Below, one piece after another: positions 34,761 to 44,158 of a stretch of DNA of 64,000 nucleotides. This stretch comes from Symbiobacterium thermophilum IAM 14863 (GTDB lineage: Bacteria > Bacillota > Sulfobacillia > Symbiobacteriales > Symbiobacteriaceae), in the NCBI RefSeq assembly GCF_000009905.1, contig NC_006177.1, positions 1,612,001 through 1,676,000 on the forward strand, given 5' to 3'. Numbering within the stretch: the first letter of the stretch is position 1; each line of letters opens with the position of its first letter. Below the pieces are notes generated by a model. That model saw only the letters and a program-made list of their open reading frames with translations, was not told the DNA's origin and searched no databases. The translations under genes and the position numbers were made by a program.

Positions 34761-35402
34761 ATGAAAGTCGCAGCGGTGATCCCCGCTTATAATGAAGAAT
34801 CCACCATCGGCGCCGTGGTCTCGGCGTGCAGGCAGGTGCCCGAGATCAGCGAGGTCATCGTAGTGAGCGACGGCTCGACGGACGAGACCGCCACCTTGGC
34901 CCGCGCGGCCGGCGCGACCGTCATCGAACATACGGAGAACCGGGGCAAGGCTGCGGCGATGAAGTCGGGCTTGGAAGCGACCACCGCCCCGGTGCTGCTC
35001 TTTCTGGACGCGGACCTGATCGGCCTCAGCGCCGATCACCTGCGTCTCCTGCTGCGCCCGGTGCTGGCCGGGGAGGCGGACATGAGCATCGGCGTCTTCG
35101 GCGACGGGCGGGTCGCGACCGACCTGGCCCAGATGCTGGCGCCGTACCTTTCAGGTCAGCGCGCGGTGCGGCGGGAGCTCCTCGCGGACATGTTCCGGGA
35201 AGAGCCGGAGGCGGAACAGGTCCGGTTCGGGATCGAGGTGGCCTTGACCAAGTACGTCAAGCAGCACGGCTGCCGGGTGGTGGAGGTCGTGCTGGAAGAG
35301 ATGAGCCACCGCATGAAGGAGGAGAAGCTGGGCCTGGTCAAGGGCGCGGCTGCTCGGTTAAAGATGTATTATGAGATACTAAAATACGTTCAGAAGGGAT
35401 AA
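34761..35402 (+). CDS. Family 2 glycosyltransferase
   Basis: 213-aa GT-A fold protein of the dolichol-phosphate-mannose-synthase-like branch: KVAAVIPAYNEESTIGAVV, VVSDGSTDETATLA, ENRGKAAAMKSGL and the metal-binding LLFLDADL. No membrane segments, so cytoplasmic or peripheral. Acceptor and sugar are not predictable. ATG 34761 has GGAGG at 34745-34749; an upstream in-frame GTG at 34671 with GGAGGAGG is an alternative. Closely followed by the MgtC-like gene. Confidence 0.82.
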   Translation: MKVAAVIPAYNEESTIGAVVSACRQVPEISEVIVVSDGSTDETATLARAAGATVIEHTENRGKAAAMKSGLEATTAPVLLFLDADLIGLSADHLRLLLRPVLAGEADMSIGVFGDGRVATDLAQMLAPYLSGQRAVRRELLADMFREEPEAEQVRFGIEVALTKYVKQHGCRVVEVVLEEMSHRMKEEKLGLVKGAAARLKMYYEILKYVQKG

Positions 35403-35407
35403 TTGCG

Positions 35408-36130
35408 TTGCTGAGCCGAGAGTTTATCGAACTAAACCTGTACACGTTCGCGCACGAATTCGTCGACACCCTGATTCCGCTGTTGGTGGCCGCCCTGGCC
35501 GGGGGCGTGGTGGGGCTGGAGCGGGAGTCCCACAACCGGCCCGCGGGTCTGCGCACGCACGTGCTGGTCTGCGTGGGTTCCGCCCTGCTCATGCGGGTTT
35601 CGCTGGGCATGTACGACATGGTCCTGGCGACCGGGTTCGGCAACGGCGACCCCGGTCGCATCGCCGCGCAGGTGGTCAGCGGCATCGGCTTTCTGGGCGC
35701 CGGCACGATCATGCGTGAGGGGGCGACCATCCGGGGCCTGACCACCGCGGCCTCGCTCTGGGTCGTGTCGGCCATGGGGCTGGCCGTGGGGGCGGGCTTC
35801 TACATGCAGACCTTCGTGGCGGTCATCCTGGTGATGCTGACGCTGAAGACGCTGTCGGAGGTGGAAAACCGGTTCTTCGCGCACGGCGCGTACCGGTCTC
35901 TGGTCGTACAGGTGACGGATTCGCCCGGAAAGCTGGGCGTTGTGGCTTCCCTGTGCGGCCGGTGGGGCTACACCATCCGGAACATCGCCATGCGGTCGGG
36001 CCCGCTGCCCGGCACCATCGAGATCCGCTTCACCGTCAAGCCGGACGGGCGCTCTTCGGACATGGCCGGCCTTATCGGGGACTTGATGTCCAGTGAAGGG
36101 GTCATCTCGGTGACTGAAGAAGACATATAG
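35408..36130 (+). CDS. MgtC/SapB family membrane protein
   Basis: 240-aa protein. Four to five N-terminal membrane segments contain the family motif GGVVGLERESHNRPAGLRTH and then VVSGIGFLGAGTIMREGATI with RGLTTAASLWVV. The C-terminal ~85 residues form a soluble ACT-like domain. MgtC proteins help survival at low magnesium and can inhibit ATP synthase; YhiD-type paralogues have other roles. TTG 35408 has AAGGGAT upstream and lies 5 bases after the glycosyltransferase stop. Proximity to mntABCD may be coincidental. Confidence 0.85.
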   Translation: MLSREFIELNLYTFAHEFVDTLIPLLVAALAGGVVGLERESHNRPAGLRTHVLVCVGSALLMRVSLGMYDMVLATGFGNGDPGRIAAQVVSGIGFLGAGTIMREGATIRGLTTAASLWVVSAMGLAVGAGFYMQTFVAVILVMLTLKTLSEVENRFFAHGAYRSLVVQVTDSPGKLGVVASLCGRWGYTIRNIAMRSGPLPGTIEIRFTVKPDGRSSDMAGLIGDLMSSEGVISVTEEDI

Positions 36131-36247
36131 AGAACGGCCCGCGGGCGCACTGGGTCATCCAGGGCGCTCGTCGGTTTCTCGTGGCCGCCGCACCCGGTCG
36201 CCTGGTGTCGCGGCGCCAATCTTTGCCCTACGAGGTGAGCCGCCCAG

Positions 36248-39200
36248 ATGTCACCGCAGTCCGACTGGCTCTCGCTCATCGACGTCGCCGGGCTTCCGCC
36301 GCAGGTGCAGTCCTTCCTGGCCGGCGCCCGCCCCGTGCGGGTCGTGGTGAACCGGCGCAGGCGCACCGTTGCCCTGCACCTGGCCAGCCCGGTCCGTCTC
36401 CCGCTGGACGACCGGCCGACGCTGGCCCGGGCGGTGGCGGAGCAGTGCCTGGGGGGCCTTGCCGCCTCGGTTACGGTGGTGCCGGTGCGCGACCCCGACC
36501 CGCAGGCCGACGCGTCCGAGCGGGTGGGGGAGGCCTGGCCGGAGGTCCTGCTGCAACTGAAGCAGGCGCTCCCTCTGGTCAACGGTCTCCTGGACCGGGC
36601 GGAGTGGCGTGTGGAGGCCGCGACCTTGGTGGTGGAGCTGCCCACCGCCGCACAGGCTGAGGTGGTGGAGCACCGGGGCGTGGTGCCGGTGCTGGAGCGG
36701 CTGATCCGGCAGGAGACCGGCTGCAGCCTGCAGGTGCGGGTGACGGCGCGCCCGGTCCCGCGGGCGGAGCGGGTGGAGCCGCCGACCACCGTTCCCGACG
36801 ACCCGTTCGCCGATGCCGAGGAGGAGGTTCCCCTGCCCCCGGAGCCGATCCCCGAGGAGCCGGCCTTCGCGGACGAGTACTTCGAGCAGTGGATGCAGCG
36901 CCAGTCGGCGTTCGGCAAGAAGGAGGCCGCGGCGGCGCCCCCGCCCTCCGAGGGCGTGCTGAAGGGCCGCGCGATCCCTGCCGATGCGCCGGTGCGGTCG
37001 ATCCGGACGATCACGGAAGAGGAGAACAAGGTCGTCATCGAGGGCGAGGTCGTGGGGCTGGACACCCGGGACCTGAAGAGCGGCCGGCAGCTCATCGCCT
37101 TCGGCGTCTGCGACCTGCTCCGGTCCGAGCCCGGCGAGTTTGGCGACACCTTGCCCGTCAAGCTCTTCCGGGATCCTCAGAAGGACCCCGACTACCTGGC
37201 CGTGCTCAAGAACGGAACGTGGGTCAAGGTCCGGGGCAACGTGCAACTGGACAAGTTCTCCGGTGAGCTGACGATGCTGGCCGACGACGTGGTGGTGGGC
37301 AAGCGGCCGACGCGGGAGGACACCTACGAGGGGCCCATGAAGCGGGTGGAGCTGCACGCCCACACCACCATGTCGGCCATGGACGCCCTGATCGATCCGG
37401 CCGAGCTGGTGAAGACGGCGGTGCGGTGGGGCCACAAGGCGGTGGCCATCACCGACCACGGCGTCGTGCAGGCGTTCCCGGCGGCCAGCCACGTGAAGGT
37501 GCCGGACGACTTCCGGGTGATCTACGGGTGCGAACTCTTTCTGGTCGATGACGGCACGGCGGTGGTCCAGCGGCCGCCGAAGGACGTGCCGCTCGCAGGG
37601 GCCGAGTTCGTCGTGCTGGACATCGAGACGACGGGCTTCTCCCCGATCGGCGACGACATCATCGAGCTGGGCGCGGTGCGCTGCCGCGGCGGGGAGATCG
37701 TCGACTCGTTCCAGAGCTTCGTGCGGCCGACCAAGCCGGTGCCGCCCGAGGTGCAGAAGCTGACCAACATCACGCCGGACATGCTGGAGGGCGCCCCGGA
37801 GGCGGCGGAGGCCTTGCGCGCCTTCTTCCAGTTTGTGGGCGACGCCATCGTCGTGGCCCACAACGCGCAGTTCGACTACTCGTTCCTGCGCTACCACCGG
37901 CAGAAGTACCTGGGCGAGGAGTTCGCCAACCCGGTGCTGGACACCCTGACGCTGGCCCGGGCCGTGCTTCCGCACATGCGCAGCCACAGCCTGGCGGCCC
38001 TCACGAAGGAGCTGCAGGTGCCGCTGGTGGACCACCACCGGGCCGACGCCGACGCCAAGACCGCCGCGATGGTGCTGATGAAGCTGCTGGAGCGCGCCGA
38101 GGGGGTCGAGACGGTGGCCGACCTCAACCGTCTGACCAAGGGCATCAACGTCGAGCAGCTCCGGCCGTACCACACGACCGTCCTCGTCAAGACCCAGGCG
38201 GGGATGAAGAACCTGTACAAGCTGATCAGCCTGTCCCACATCGAGTACTTCAACCGCACGCCGCGCGTGCCGCGCTCGGAGCTGGAGAAGCACCGGGAGG
38301 GGCTGCTCGTCGGCTCGTCCACCTACGGCGGCCAGCTGTTCGACGCCCTGATCCGGGGCGTGCCGGACGAGGAACTGGAGCAGATGGCCTCCTGGTACGA
38401 CTACCTGGAGATCCTGCCCCGGGACTGCCTGGCCTTCCTGCTGGAGTCCGGCCAGGTCAACTCCGAGGAACAGCTGCTCTCGCTCAACCGCCGGATCTAC
38501 GAGCTGGGGAAGAAGCTGGGCAAGCCGGTCTGCGCGGTGTCGGACGCACATTTCCTCGACCCGCACCAGCAGGTCTTCCGCCGCATCCTGAAGCACGGCA
38601 TCGGCTTCCGGGACGAGTACGACAGGCCGTTCTACCTGCGCACGACCCAGGAGATGCTGGACGAGTTCGCCTACCTGGGCGAGCAGGCCGCCTACGAGGT
38701 GGTCGTGGAGAACCCCAACGCCATCGCCGCCCAGATCGAAAAGGTGAAGGTGGTGCCGGACAAGCTCCACCCGCCGGTGCTGGAGGGGTCGGTGGAGGAG
38801 ACCCGCCGCCTCTCCTGGGAGAAGGTGAAGCGGGTCTACGGCGACCCGGTGCCCGAGAAGATCGCCCATCGGCTGGAGAAGGAGCTCAACGCGATCATCG
38901 GCAACGGCTTCGCCGTTTCGTACTACATCTCGCACCTGCTGGTGAAGAAGTCGATGGAACTCGGGTACCTCGTGGGGTCCCGGGGTTCGGTGGGCTCCTC
39001 CTTCGTCGCCTGGGCGATGGACATCACCGAGGTCAACGCCCTGCCGCCCCACTACATCTGCCCCCAGTGCAAGTACCTGGAGTGGCACGACGACGGCAAG
39101 ACCGGATCGGGCTTCGACCTGCCCCGGAAGGACTGCCCCCGCTGCGGGACCCCGCTTGACCGCGACGGCCAGGACATCCCCTTCGAGACGTTCCTGGGCT

Positions 39201-40675
39201 TCAAGGGCGACAAGGTGCCCGACATCGACCTCAACTTCTCCGGCGAGGTGCAGAACCGCATCCAGAAGTACTCCGAGGAGCTGCTCGGCGGGGAGAAGTA
39301 CGTCTTCAAGGCGGGCACCGTGGGCACCATTGCCGAGAAGACCGCCTTCGGCATGGTGCGGGCGTGGCTGGAGGAGAGCCGGATCACCGGCGTGCGGGAG
39401 GCGCACATCGGCTACCTGGCCCAGGGCCTGGCCGGGGTGAAGCGCACCACGGGCCAGCACCCCGGGGGCATGGTGGTCTGTCCGGTGGGGATGGAGATCG
39501 AGGAGGTCACCCCGGTGCAGTATCCCGCGGACGACCGCTCCTCCGGCGTGAAGACGACCCACTTCGACTACCACTCGTTCGAGCAGGCCCTGATGAAGCT
39601 GGACATCCTTGGCCACGATGACCCGACCATGCTCAAGATGCTGCAGGACCTCTACCGGGAGAAGAAGGGCGATCCGGACTTCGACGTGCGGAAGGTGCCG
39701 GTGGACGACCCGCAGGTGCTGGCCCTCTTCAGCCCCGGGGGCAACCGGGTGCTGGGCATCGAGGACGGCAAGCTCCAGTTCGACCTGGGCACCATCGTGC
39801 TGCCCGAGATGGGCACCCGGTTCGTGCGGCAGATGCTGATGGAGACCAGCCCGCGGAACTTCTCGGACCTGGTGCGCATCTCCGGCCTCTCCCACGGCAC
39901 GGACGTGTGGACCAACAACGCCCAGGAGCTGGTGAAGAAGGGCATTCCCTTCCAGGACGTCATCGGCTGCCGTGACGACATCATGGTGCAGCTGATCTAC
40001 TGGGGTGTCGAGCCTGCCACCGCGTTCAAGATCATGGAGTCGGTGCGCAAGGGCAAGGGGCTCACCCCGGAGATGGAGGAGACCATGCGGGCCTGCAACG
40101 TGCCCGACTGGTACATCTGGTCCTGCAAGCAGATCAAGTACATGTTCCCGAAGGCCCACGCGGCAGCCTACGTCCTCTCCTGCCTGCGCATCGCCTGGTT
40201 CAAGGTGCACGAGCCGCTCCTGTTCTACGCCGCGTACCTGAGCGTCCGGGCCGGATCGGTGGACGCCAACCTGCTGGTGGCGGGGCCCGAGGCGGTGCGC
40301 CGCTATGTCCAGGAGATCGAGGCGAAGGGCAAGGACGCCACGCCCAAGGAGAAAGACTCCCTCACCGAGTACGAGCTGGTGGAGGAGGCCTTCCTGCGGG
40401 GCATCCGGTTCAACCGGGTGGACCTGTACCGCTCGGAGGCCACCCGCTACCTGATCGACGGGGAGAACACCCTGCTTTGTCCGTTCAACGCGCTGCCCGG
40501 GCTGGGCGACAGCGCTGCCCAGGCGATCGTGGAGGCCAGGGCGCAGGGTCCGTTCCACTCGAAGGAGGACCTGAAGAACCGGGCGCGGCTCAACAAGGCC
40601 GTCATGGAGCTCCTGGAGGGCCACGGCTGCCTGGAGGGGCTGCCCGAGGGCAATCAGCTGGTGTTCGGCTTCTGA
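36248..40675 (+). CDS. polC: DNA polymerase III alpha subunit, PolC type
   Basis: The 1475-aa replicative polymerase of low-GC-type Firmicutes. Order of domains: N-terminal domain (about 1-230), OB fold (VVIEGEVVGLDTRDLKSG, near 260), PHP (MKRVELHAHTTMSAMDAL, from about 365), embedded DEDD 3'-5' exonuclease (FVVLDIETTGFSPIGDDII, near 455), and a zinc knuckle (CPQCKYLEW and CPRCGTPL, about 938-977). The palm follows with catalytic DIDLNF near 991, then fingers and a C-terminal HhH region. Length matches the family. ATG 36248 has GAGGTGAG at 36233-36240. It is separated from proS and from rimP by accessory genes. Confidence 0.97.
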   Translation: MSPQSDWLSLIDVAGLPPQVQSFLAGARPVRVVVNRRRRTVALHLASPVRLPLDDRPTLARAVAEQCLGGLAASVTVVPVRDPDPQADASERVGEAWPEVLLQLKQALPLVNGLLDRAEWRVEAATLVVELPTAAQAEVVEHRGVVPVLERLIRQETGCSLQVRVTARPVPRAERVEPPTTVPDDPFADAEEEVPLPPEPIPEEPAFADEYFEQWMQRQSAFGKKEAAAAPPPSEGVLKGRAIPADAPVRSIRTITEEENKVVIEGEVVGLDTRDLKSGRQLIAFGVCDLLRSEPGEFGDTLPVKLFRDPQKDPDYLAVLKNGTWVKVRGNVQLDKFSGELTMLADDVVVGKRPTREDTYEGPMKRVELHAHTTMSAMDALIDPAELVKTAVRWGHKAVAITDHGVVQAFPAASHVKVPDDFRVIYGCELFLVDDGTAVVQRPPKDVPLAGAEFVVLDIETTGFSPIGDDIIELGAVRCRGGEIVDSFQSFVRPTKPVPPEVQKLTNITPDMLEGAPEAAEALRAFFQFVGDAIVVAHNAQFDYSFLRYHRQKYLGEEFANPVLDTLTLARAVLPHMRSHSLAALTKELQVPLVDHHRADADAKTAAMVLMKLLERAEGVETVADLNRLTKGINVEQLRPYHTTVLVKTQAGMKNLYKLISLSHIEYFNRTPRVPRSELEKHREGLLVGSSTYGGQLFDALIRGVPDEELEQMASWYDYLEILPRDCLAFLLESGQVNSEEQLLSLNRRIYELGKKLGKPVCAVSDAHFLDPHQQVFRRILKHGIGFRDEYDRPFYLRTTQEMLDEFAYLGEQAAYEVVVENPNAIAAQIEKVKVVPDKLHPPVLEGSVEETRRLSWEKVKRVYGDPVPEKIAHRLEKELNAIIGNGFAVSYYISHLLVKKSMELGYLVGSRGSVGSSFVAWAMDITEVNALPPHYICPQCKYLEWHDDGKTGSGFDLPRKDCPRCGTPLDRDGQDIPFETFLGFKGDKVPDIDLNFSGEVQNRIQKYSEELLGGEKYVFKAGTVGTIAEKTAFGMVRAWLEESRITGVREAHIGYLAQGLAGVKRTTGQHPGGMVVCPVGMEIEEVTPVQYPADDRSSGVKTTHFDYHSFEQALMKLDILGHDDPTMLKMLQDLYREKKGDPDFDVRKVPVDDPQVLALFSPGGNRVLGIEDGKLQFDLGTIVLPEMGTRFVRQMLMETSPRNFSDLVRISGLSHGTDVWTNNAQELVKKGIPFQDVIGCRDDIMVQLIYWGVEPATAFKIMESVRKGKGLTPEMEETMRACNVPDWYIWSCKQIKYMFPKAHAAAYVLSCLRIAWFKVHEPLLFYAAYLSVRAGSVDANLLVAGPEAVRRYVQEIEAKGKDATPKEKDSLTEYELVEEAFLRGIRFNRVDLYRSEATRYLIDGENTLLCPFNALPGLGDSAAQAIVEARAQGPFHSKEDLKNRARLNKAVMELLEGHGCLEGLPEGNQLVFGF

Positions 40676-40755
40676 GCCTCTCGGCTCACAGGCTCTCCGG
40701 GGCCGGGTGCCGTTTGGCGATGTGACTTGCGTCTCAGCACGACAGGAGGCGGCCC

Positions 40756-41361
40756 ATGCAGATCCAACCGCTGCCGTACGATACAACGGCTCTTGATCGG
40801 TTCCAGAGGGAAGGCCCCTTCATCTGGCTGTGGGAGCCCGAGCGCACCGAGGCGGTGCTGGGGGCGGGCACGCCCGAGACGGACGTGGACCTGGCCCGCT
40901 GCGCCGCCGACGGCGTGCCGGTCTACCGGCGCAGGGGAGGGGGCGGGGCGGTGGTCCTGGCTCCCGGGTGCCTCGTGATCACCGCGGCGTACGAGGCGTC
41001 CCGGCGCCGGTTCGCCACCCAGTGGATCGGCCCCGTCGCCGAGGCGGTGGCCCGGGCGCTGCGGAGCCTGGGGCTTCACGGCGCGGCGGTGCGGGGGATG
41101 GGCGACGTGGCCATCGACGACCTGAAGGTCCTGGGCTCCAGCCTGTACGCAAACCGGCAGGTCGCTCTGTACCAGGGCTCCCTGCTGGTCGACCCCGACC
41201 TGGACCGGATCGCCCGCTACCTGCCGCACCCGTCCCGGGAGCCCGACTACCGGCGGGGTCGCAGCCACGCCGAGTTCATGACCTCGCTGGTGCGCGCCGG
41301 CTACCGCGGCGACATGGCGGCCCTGCGGGCGGCGCTGTTGGCGGAGCTGGAACGGGTGTAG
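40756..41361 (+). CDS. Lipoate-protein ligase A-like protein
   Basis: 201-aa protein with the biotin/lipoate ligase fold: VPVYRRRGGGGAVVLAPGCL is the nucleotide/lipoyl-binding loop, and DLKVLGSSLYANRQVALYQG carries the candidate catalytic Lys. It is shorter than standard LplA and has no C-terminal accessory domain, so it may be an octanoyl/lipoyl transferase or a paralogue with a different acyl substrate. ATG 40756 with AGGAGG at 40744-40749. First gene of the insertion between polC and rimP. Confidence 0.75.
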   Translation: MQIQPLPYDTTALDRFQREGPFIWLWEPERTEAVLGAGTPETDVDLARCAADGVPVYRRRGGGGAVVLAPGCLVITAAYEASRRRFATQWIGPVAEAVARALRSLGLHGAAVRGMGDVAIDDLKVLGSSLYANRQVALYQGSLLVDPDLDRIARYLPHPSREPDYRRGRSHAEFMTSLVRAGYRGDMAALRAALLAELERV

Positions 41362-41434
41362 CGGGCGGGGATTGCGCCCGAAACAGCCAAGGGTTAGCAT
41401 TGTCAAGAGTGTTCCGAGGTGGCGGGGGGTTGCC

Positions 41435-42289
41435 TTGCAGTACCGCTTGATCGCCCTCGACGTGGACGGCACCCTGTTCTGCGGACGGCACCGGGTCTCG
41501 CCCCGGACCCTCGCCGCGCTGACGGTGGCGAGGCGGCGGGGAGCGATCACCGTCATCGCCACCGGCCGCACGCCCCATTCGGCCCTGCGCGTCAGCGCGG
41601 AGATCGGCGGCGGGCCGGTGATCTGCTGCAACGGCGCCGGCCTGCTGGACGAAGAGGGGCGGCTGATCCACCACCGGTCCATTCCCACCGAACCGCTCCT
41701 GCGCGTGCTCAAGCTGGGGCGGCAGGCGGACCTGCTGGTGCACGGGTACACGCCGGAAGGCGTGGTGCTGGACCAGCCCATGGCCCATCTGATCAGGGCC
41801 TACGCATGGCTGCGGGCCGGCGGGGCTGCCCTGCAATCGGCGGTGGGCGTCGCACGCCTGTGGGGCGCCAACCAGACCCGCCTGGTGCCCCGGCTCACGC
41901 AGTGGGCCGCGTCCCCGCACCGGCCGCCTGTGCTCAAGCTGACCCTGTTCGGGGATCCTGCCCGACTGCCGGACGTGGCCGACGCCATTCGGCGGGAAGT
42001 TCCGGGCGTGGAGGTGACCTCGTCGGGCCCGGACAACCTGGAGGTAACCGCCGCCGGGGTGTCGAAGGGCAGCGGGCTGGCGGCGCTCGGCGAGCGGCTC
42101 GGCATTCCGCCCGAGGCAACGATCGCGTTCGGCGACTCCGACAACGACCTGACGATGCTGCGCTACGCGGGGCTGGGCGTGGCCATGGGCAACGCACCGC
42201 CCCATGTGAAGGCCGCGGCGGACCGCGTGGCGCCGCCGTGTGCGGAGGACGGCGTGGCGTGCGTCCTGGAGGAGGTATGCGGCGGATGA
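41435..42289 (+). CDS. Cof-type HAD-IIB phosphatase
   Basis: 284-aa haloacid-dehalogenase-superfamily protein. Motif I DVDGTLF with the nucleophile Asp, motif II VIATGRTP, motif III Lys in AAGVSKGSGLAAL, motif IV IAFGDSDNDLTML. The cap is type IIB. Members dephosphorylate sugar phosphates, FMN or PLP; the substrate is not predictable. TTG 41435 preceded by a GGGGGGT run is taken as start. It overlaps the next gene by four bases. Confidence 0.85.
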   Translation: MQYRLIALDVDGTLFCGRHRVSPRTLAALTVARRRGAITVIATGRTPHSALRVSAEIGGGPVICCNGAGLLDEEGRLIHHRSIPTEPLLRVLKLGRQADLLVHGYTPEGVVLDQPMAHLIRAYAWLRAGGAALQSAVGVARLWGANQTRLVPRLTQWAASPHRPPVLKLTLFGDPARLPDVADAIRREVPGVEVTSSGPDNLEVTAAGVSKGSGLAALGERLGIPPEATIAFGDSDNDLTMLRYAGLGVAMGNAPPHVKAAADRVAPPCAEDGVACVLEEVCGG

Positions 42290-42759
42290 GAGTCCTGGAG
42301 GCCGTGACGCAGCTGTTGATGGGGCTGTGGGTCGGCTCGGCGGCCGGCTTTGCCCTGAGCGCCCCCAAGATCTTTGCGGCCTTCGGTCCCGACCGGCAGT
42401 CGGCCGGCGACCTGGCCGGCGACATCATCTACCTGCTCAACAACGTCGGCCTGCTGCTGGGCGTCGGCGCGCTCCTGACCCTGCTGCCCCGGCTGCGGAG
42501 CGGCGTCAACAAGGCGCGGCTGGCGCTGCTGCTGGGCTGCCTGGGTCTCGCCCTGACCACCTGGCTCTACATCTTCCCGCAGATGGAGCGGGCGCAGCCG
42601 CCCGAACCGATTCAGACCTACGCGGAGACCGATCCGGCGCGGGTGGAGTACAACCGTTGGCACACGCTCTCCGGGCGGGTGTACGGGGCCGCCATGGTGC
42701 TCGGGGTCGGCGTCATCGTGCTCGGCCCCTTCGCTGAGACGAGAGGAGGTCGCCGCTAG
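42286..42759 (+). CDS. DUF4149-like membrane protein
   Basis: 157-aa protein with about four transmembrane helices (roughly 5-30, 45-68, 78-95, 132-150) and a hydrophilic loop of about 35 residues that includes RVEYNRWHTLSGRVYG. The pattern resembles DUF4149. Function unknown. ATG 42286 overlaps the HAD stop (ATGA) with GGAGGAGG at 42268-42275, so it is translationally coupled. Confidence 0.72.
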   Translation: MRVLEAVTQLLMGLWVGSAAGFALSAPKIFAAFGPDRQSAGDLAGDIIYLLNNVGLLLGVGALLTLLPRLRSGVNKARLALLLGCLGLALTTWLYIFPQMERAQPPEPIQTYAETDPARVEYNRWHTLSGRVYGAAMVLGVGVIVLGPFAETRGGRR

Positions 42760-44112
42760 GTGGACTGGGAGCTGCGGATCCTGCAGGCGCTGGAAGGTTC
42801 CCGGCCCGGCTGGGACGAGCCCCCCGACTGGCGGGCGGTGCTCGCGCTGTACGAGGGGCTCGCCCCCGACGAGGCCGCGGCGCTGGACCGCACCGTTGTC
42901 CGCATGATCGACCTGGGGTACCGGAATCCCCACGCCTCCCGCGAGCCCGGGCCCTTTGACCAGATCGAGGTGAGCCTGCCCGCGGGCATGGCGCCCGCGG
43001 ACCTGCTCTGCATCGAGGCGGCCGTGCTCGTCGCCGCGGAGCGGGGACTCGGGGATGCCTACTTCCCGTTCCTGCGCCTCATGAGCGTGCCCACCTGGCA
43101 CGTGATTCAGGGGCGGCTGACCTGGCTCGCGCGGGAGGCTCTCGACGCACAGCGCAGGCTCAGCCTGACCCGGGCCGGCCGCGGTCTCGGCGCTCTGCTG
43201 GGGCTGGCGGCGGCCGACGCGCTGGGCTGCACGGTGGAGTTCATGAGCCGCGAGGCGATCCGGGCGCGCTGGCCGGAAGGCCACCGGGAGATCGTGGGGG
43301 GAGGCCCGTTCGGTTTCCCGGCCGGCGACTGGACCGACGACACCGCGATGGCGGTCGCGGTCGGGCGGGGGATCCTCGAGCAGCCGGACGACCCGGTGGA
43401 CGCGGTGGGCCGCCACTTCGTCGCGTGGTTCCAGTCCGGCCCCCCCGACGTGGGGAACACCTGCCGGACGGCCATCAACGCCTTCCTGCGCCTGGGGTCG
43501 TGGGAGGCCGCCAGCGCCGCTGTGCGGGCGGAACTGGGCCAGTGGGCCGCCGGCAACGGCGCGCTGATGCGCACTCTGCCCGCGGCGCTGGCCTACGGCC
43601 CCGATCCCGCGCAGGCCATCCGCATCGGGCGCATGACCCATCCGCACCCGGAATCCGACGCGGCGATCGCCGTCTACCACCGAACGGTGGACGCGCTGTT
43701 GGAGGGAGCTGCGCCGGCCGAGGCCCTGGAGGCCGGCCTGGCGCCGCTGCCGGGGGCGGAGCCTGAGGTCGGGGCGGCTATTGCGGACCTCGCCCGCCGG
43801 CTGTCCGGACTGGCCTCCCGCTCTGCCGAACGGATCCGGTCCGGCGGGTACGTGGTGGAGACGCTGGAGGCCGCACTCTGGGCCTTCCTGCGCACCGACT
43901 CGCTGGAGGAATGCGTGGTTCTGGCGGTGAATCTAGGGGATGACGCCGACACCGTCGGGGCCGTGGCCGGCGGCCTTGCGGGCGCGGCGTACGGCCCGGG
44001 GGCGGTGCCGCGGCGATGGAGCCAGGCCCTGCGCCGGCGGGCGGTGATCGACGAGCTGGCGGCGGGACTCTACGGGGTTTTCCGCGCCCGCCAGGGCGAT
44101 ACTCGGAAGTAG
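42760..44112 (+). CDS. ADP-ribosylglycohydrolase with novel N-terminal domain
   Basis: 450-aa protein. Residues from about 141 onward form an ADP-ribosylglycohydrolase (DraG/ARH) domain: RGLGALLGLAAADALGCTVE, the metal-binding GDWTDDTAMAVA (about 189-200), AAGNGALMRTLPAAL, and C-terminal NLGDDADTVGAVAGGLAGAA. These enzymes remove ADP-ribose from proteins (or Arg/Ser) using two Mg2+. The N-terminal ~140 residues are helical, containing DWRAVLALYEGLAPDEAAAL, and I do not recognise them. GTG 42760 directly follows the DUF4149 stop, with GAGAGGAGG upstream. Confidence 0.82.
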   Translation: MDWELRILQALEGSRPGWDEPPDWRAVLALYEGLAPDEAAALDRTVVRMIDLGYRNPHASREPGPFDQIEVSLPAGMAPADLLCIEAAVLVAAERGLGDAYFPFLRLMSVPTWHVIQGRLTWLAREALDAQRRLSLTRAGRGLGALLGLAAADALGCTVEFMSREAIRARWPEGHREIVGGGPFGFPAGDWTDDTAMAVAVGRGILEQPDDPVDAVGRHFVAWFQSGPPDVGNTCRTAINAFLRLGSWEAASAAVRAELGQWAAGNGALMRTLPAALAYGPDPAQAIRIGRMTHPHPESDAAIAVYHRTVDALLEGAAPAEALEAGLAPLPGAEPEVGAAIADLARRLSGLASRSAERIRSGGYVVETLEAALWAFLRTDSLEECVVLAVNLGDDADTVGAVAGGLAGAAYGPGAVPRRWSQALRRRAVIDELAAGLYGVFRARQGDTRK

Positions 44113-44123
44113 ATGGAGGTGTG

Positions 44124-44153
44124 GCGGCGGCCCGTTCGCGACCGGGCCGCCGC
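44124..44153 (+). terminator. Hairpin between ARH and membrane protein genes
   Basis: Perfect 11-bp GC-only stem (44124-44134 with 44143-44153), 8-nt loop, no U-tract, ending only 5 bases before the next ATG. It could terminate or hide the weak ribosome site of the next gene. Confidence 0.5.
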
Positions 44154-44158
44154 AGCGG

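Noticed and set aside
36251-40786. Minus-strand open frame of about 1,500 codons opposite polC
   Set aside because: High third-position GC removes stop codons from the antisense frame. The translated product is His/Arg/Gly/Leu-rich without motifs, while the plus strand encodes a full PolC.
41372-41434. Longer N terminus for the HAD phosphatase
   Set aside because: The extra 21 residues precede the canonical HAD start (YRLIALDVDGTLF) and contain no conserved sequence; TTG 41435 fits better.
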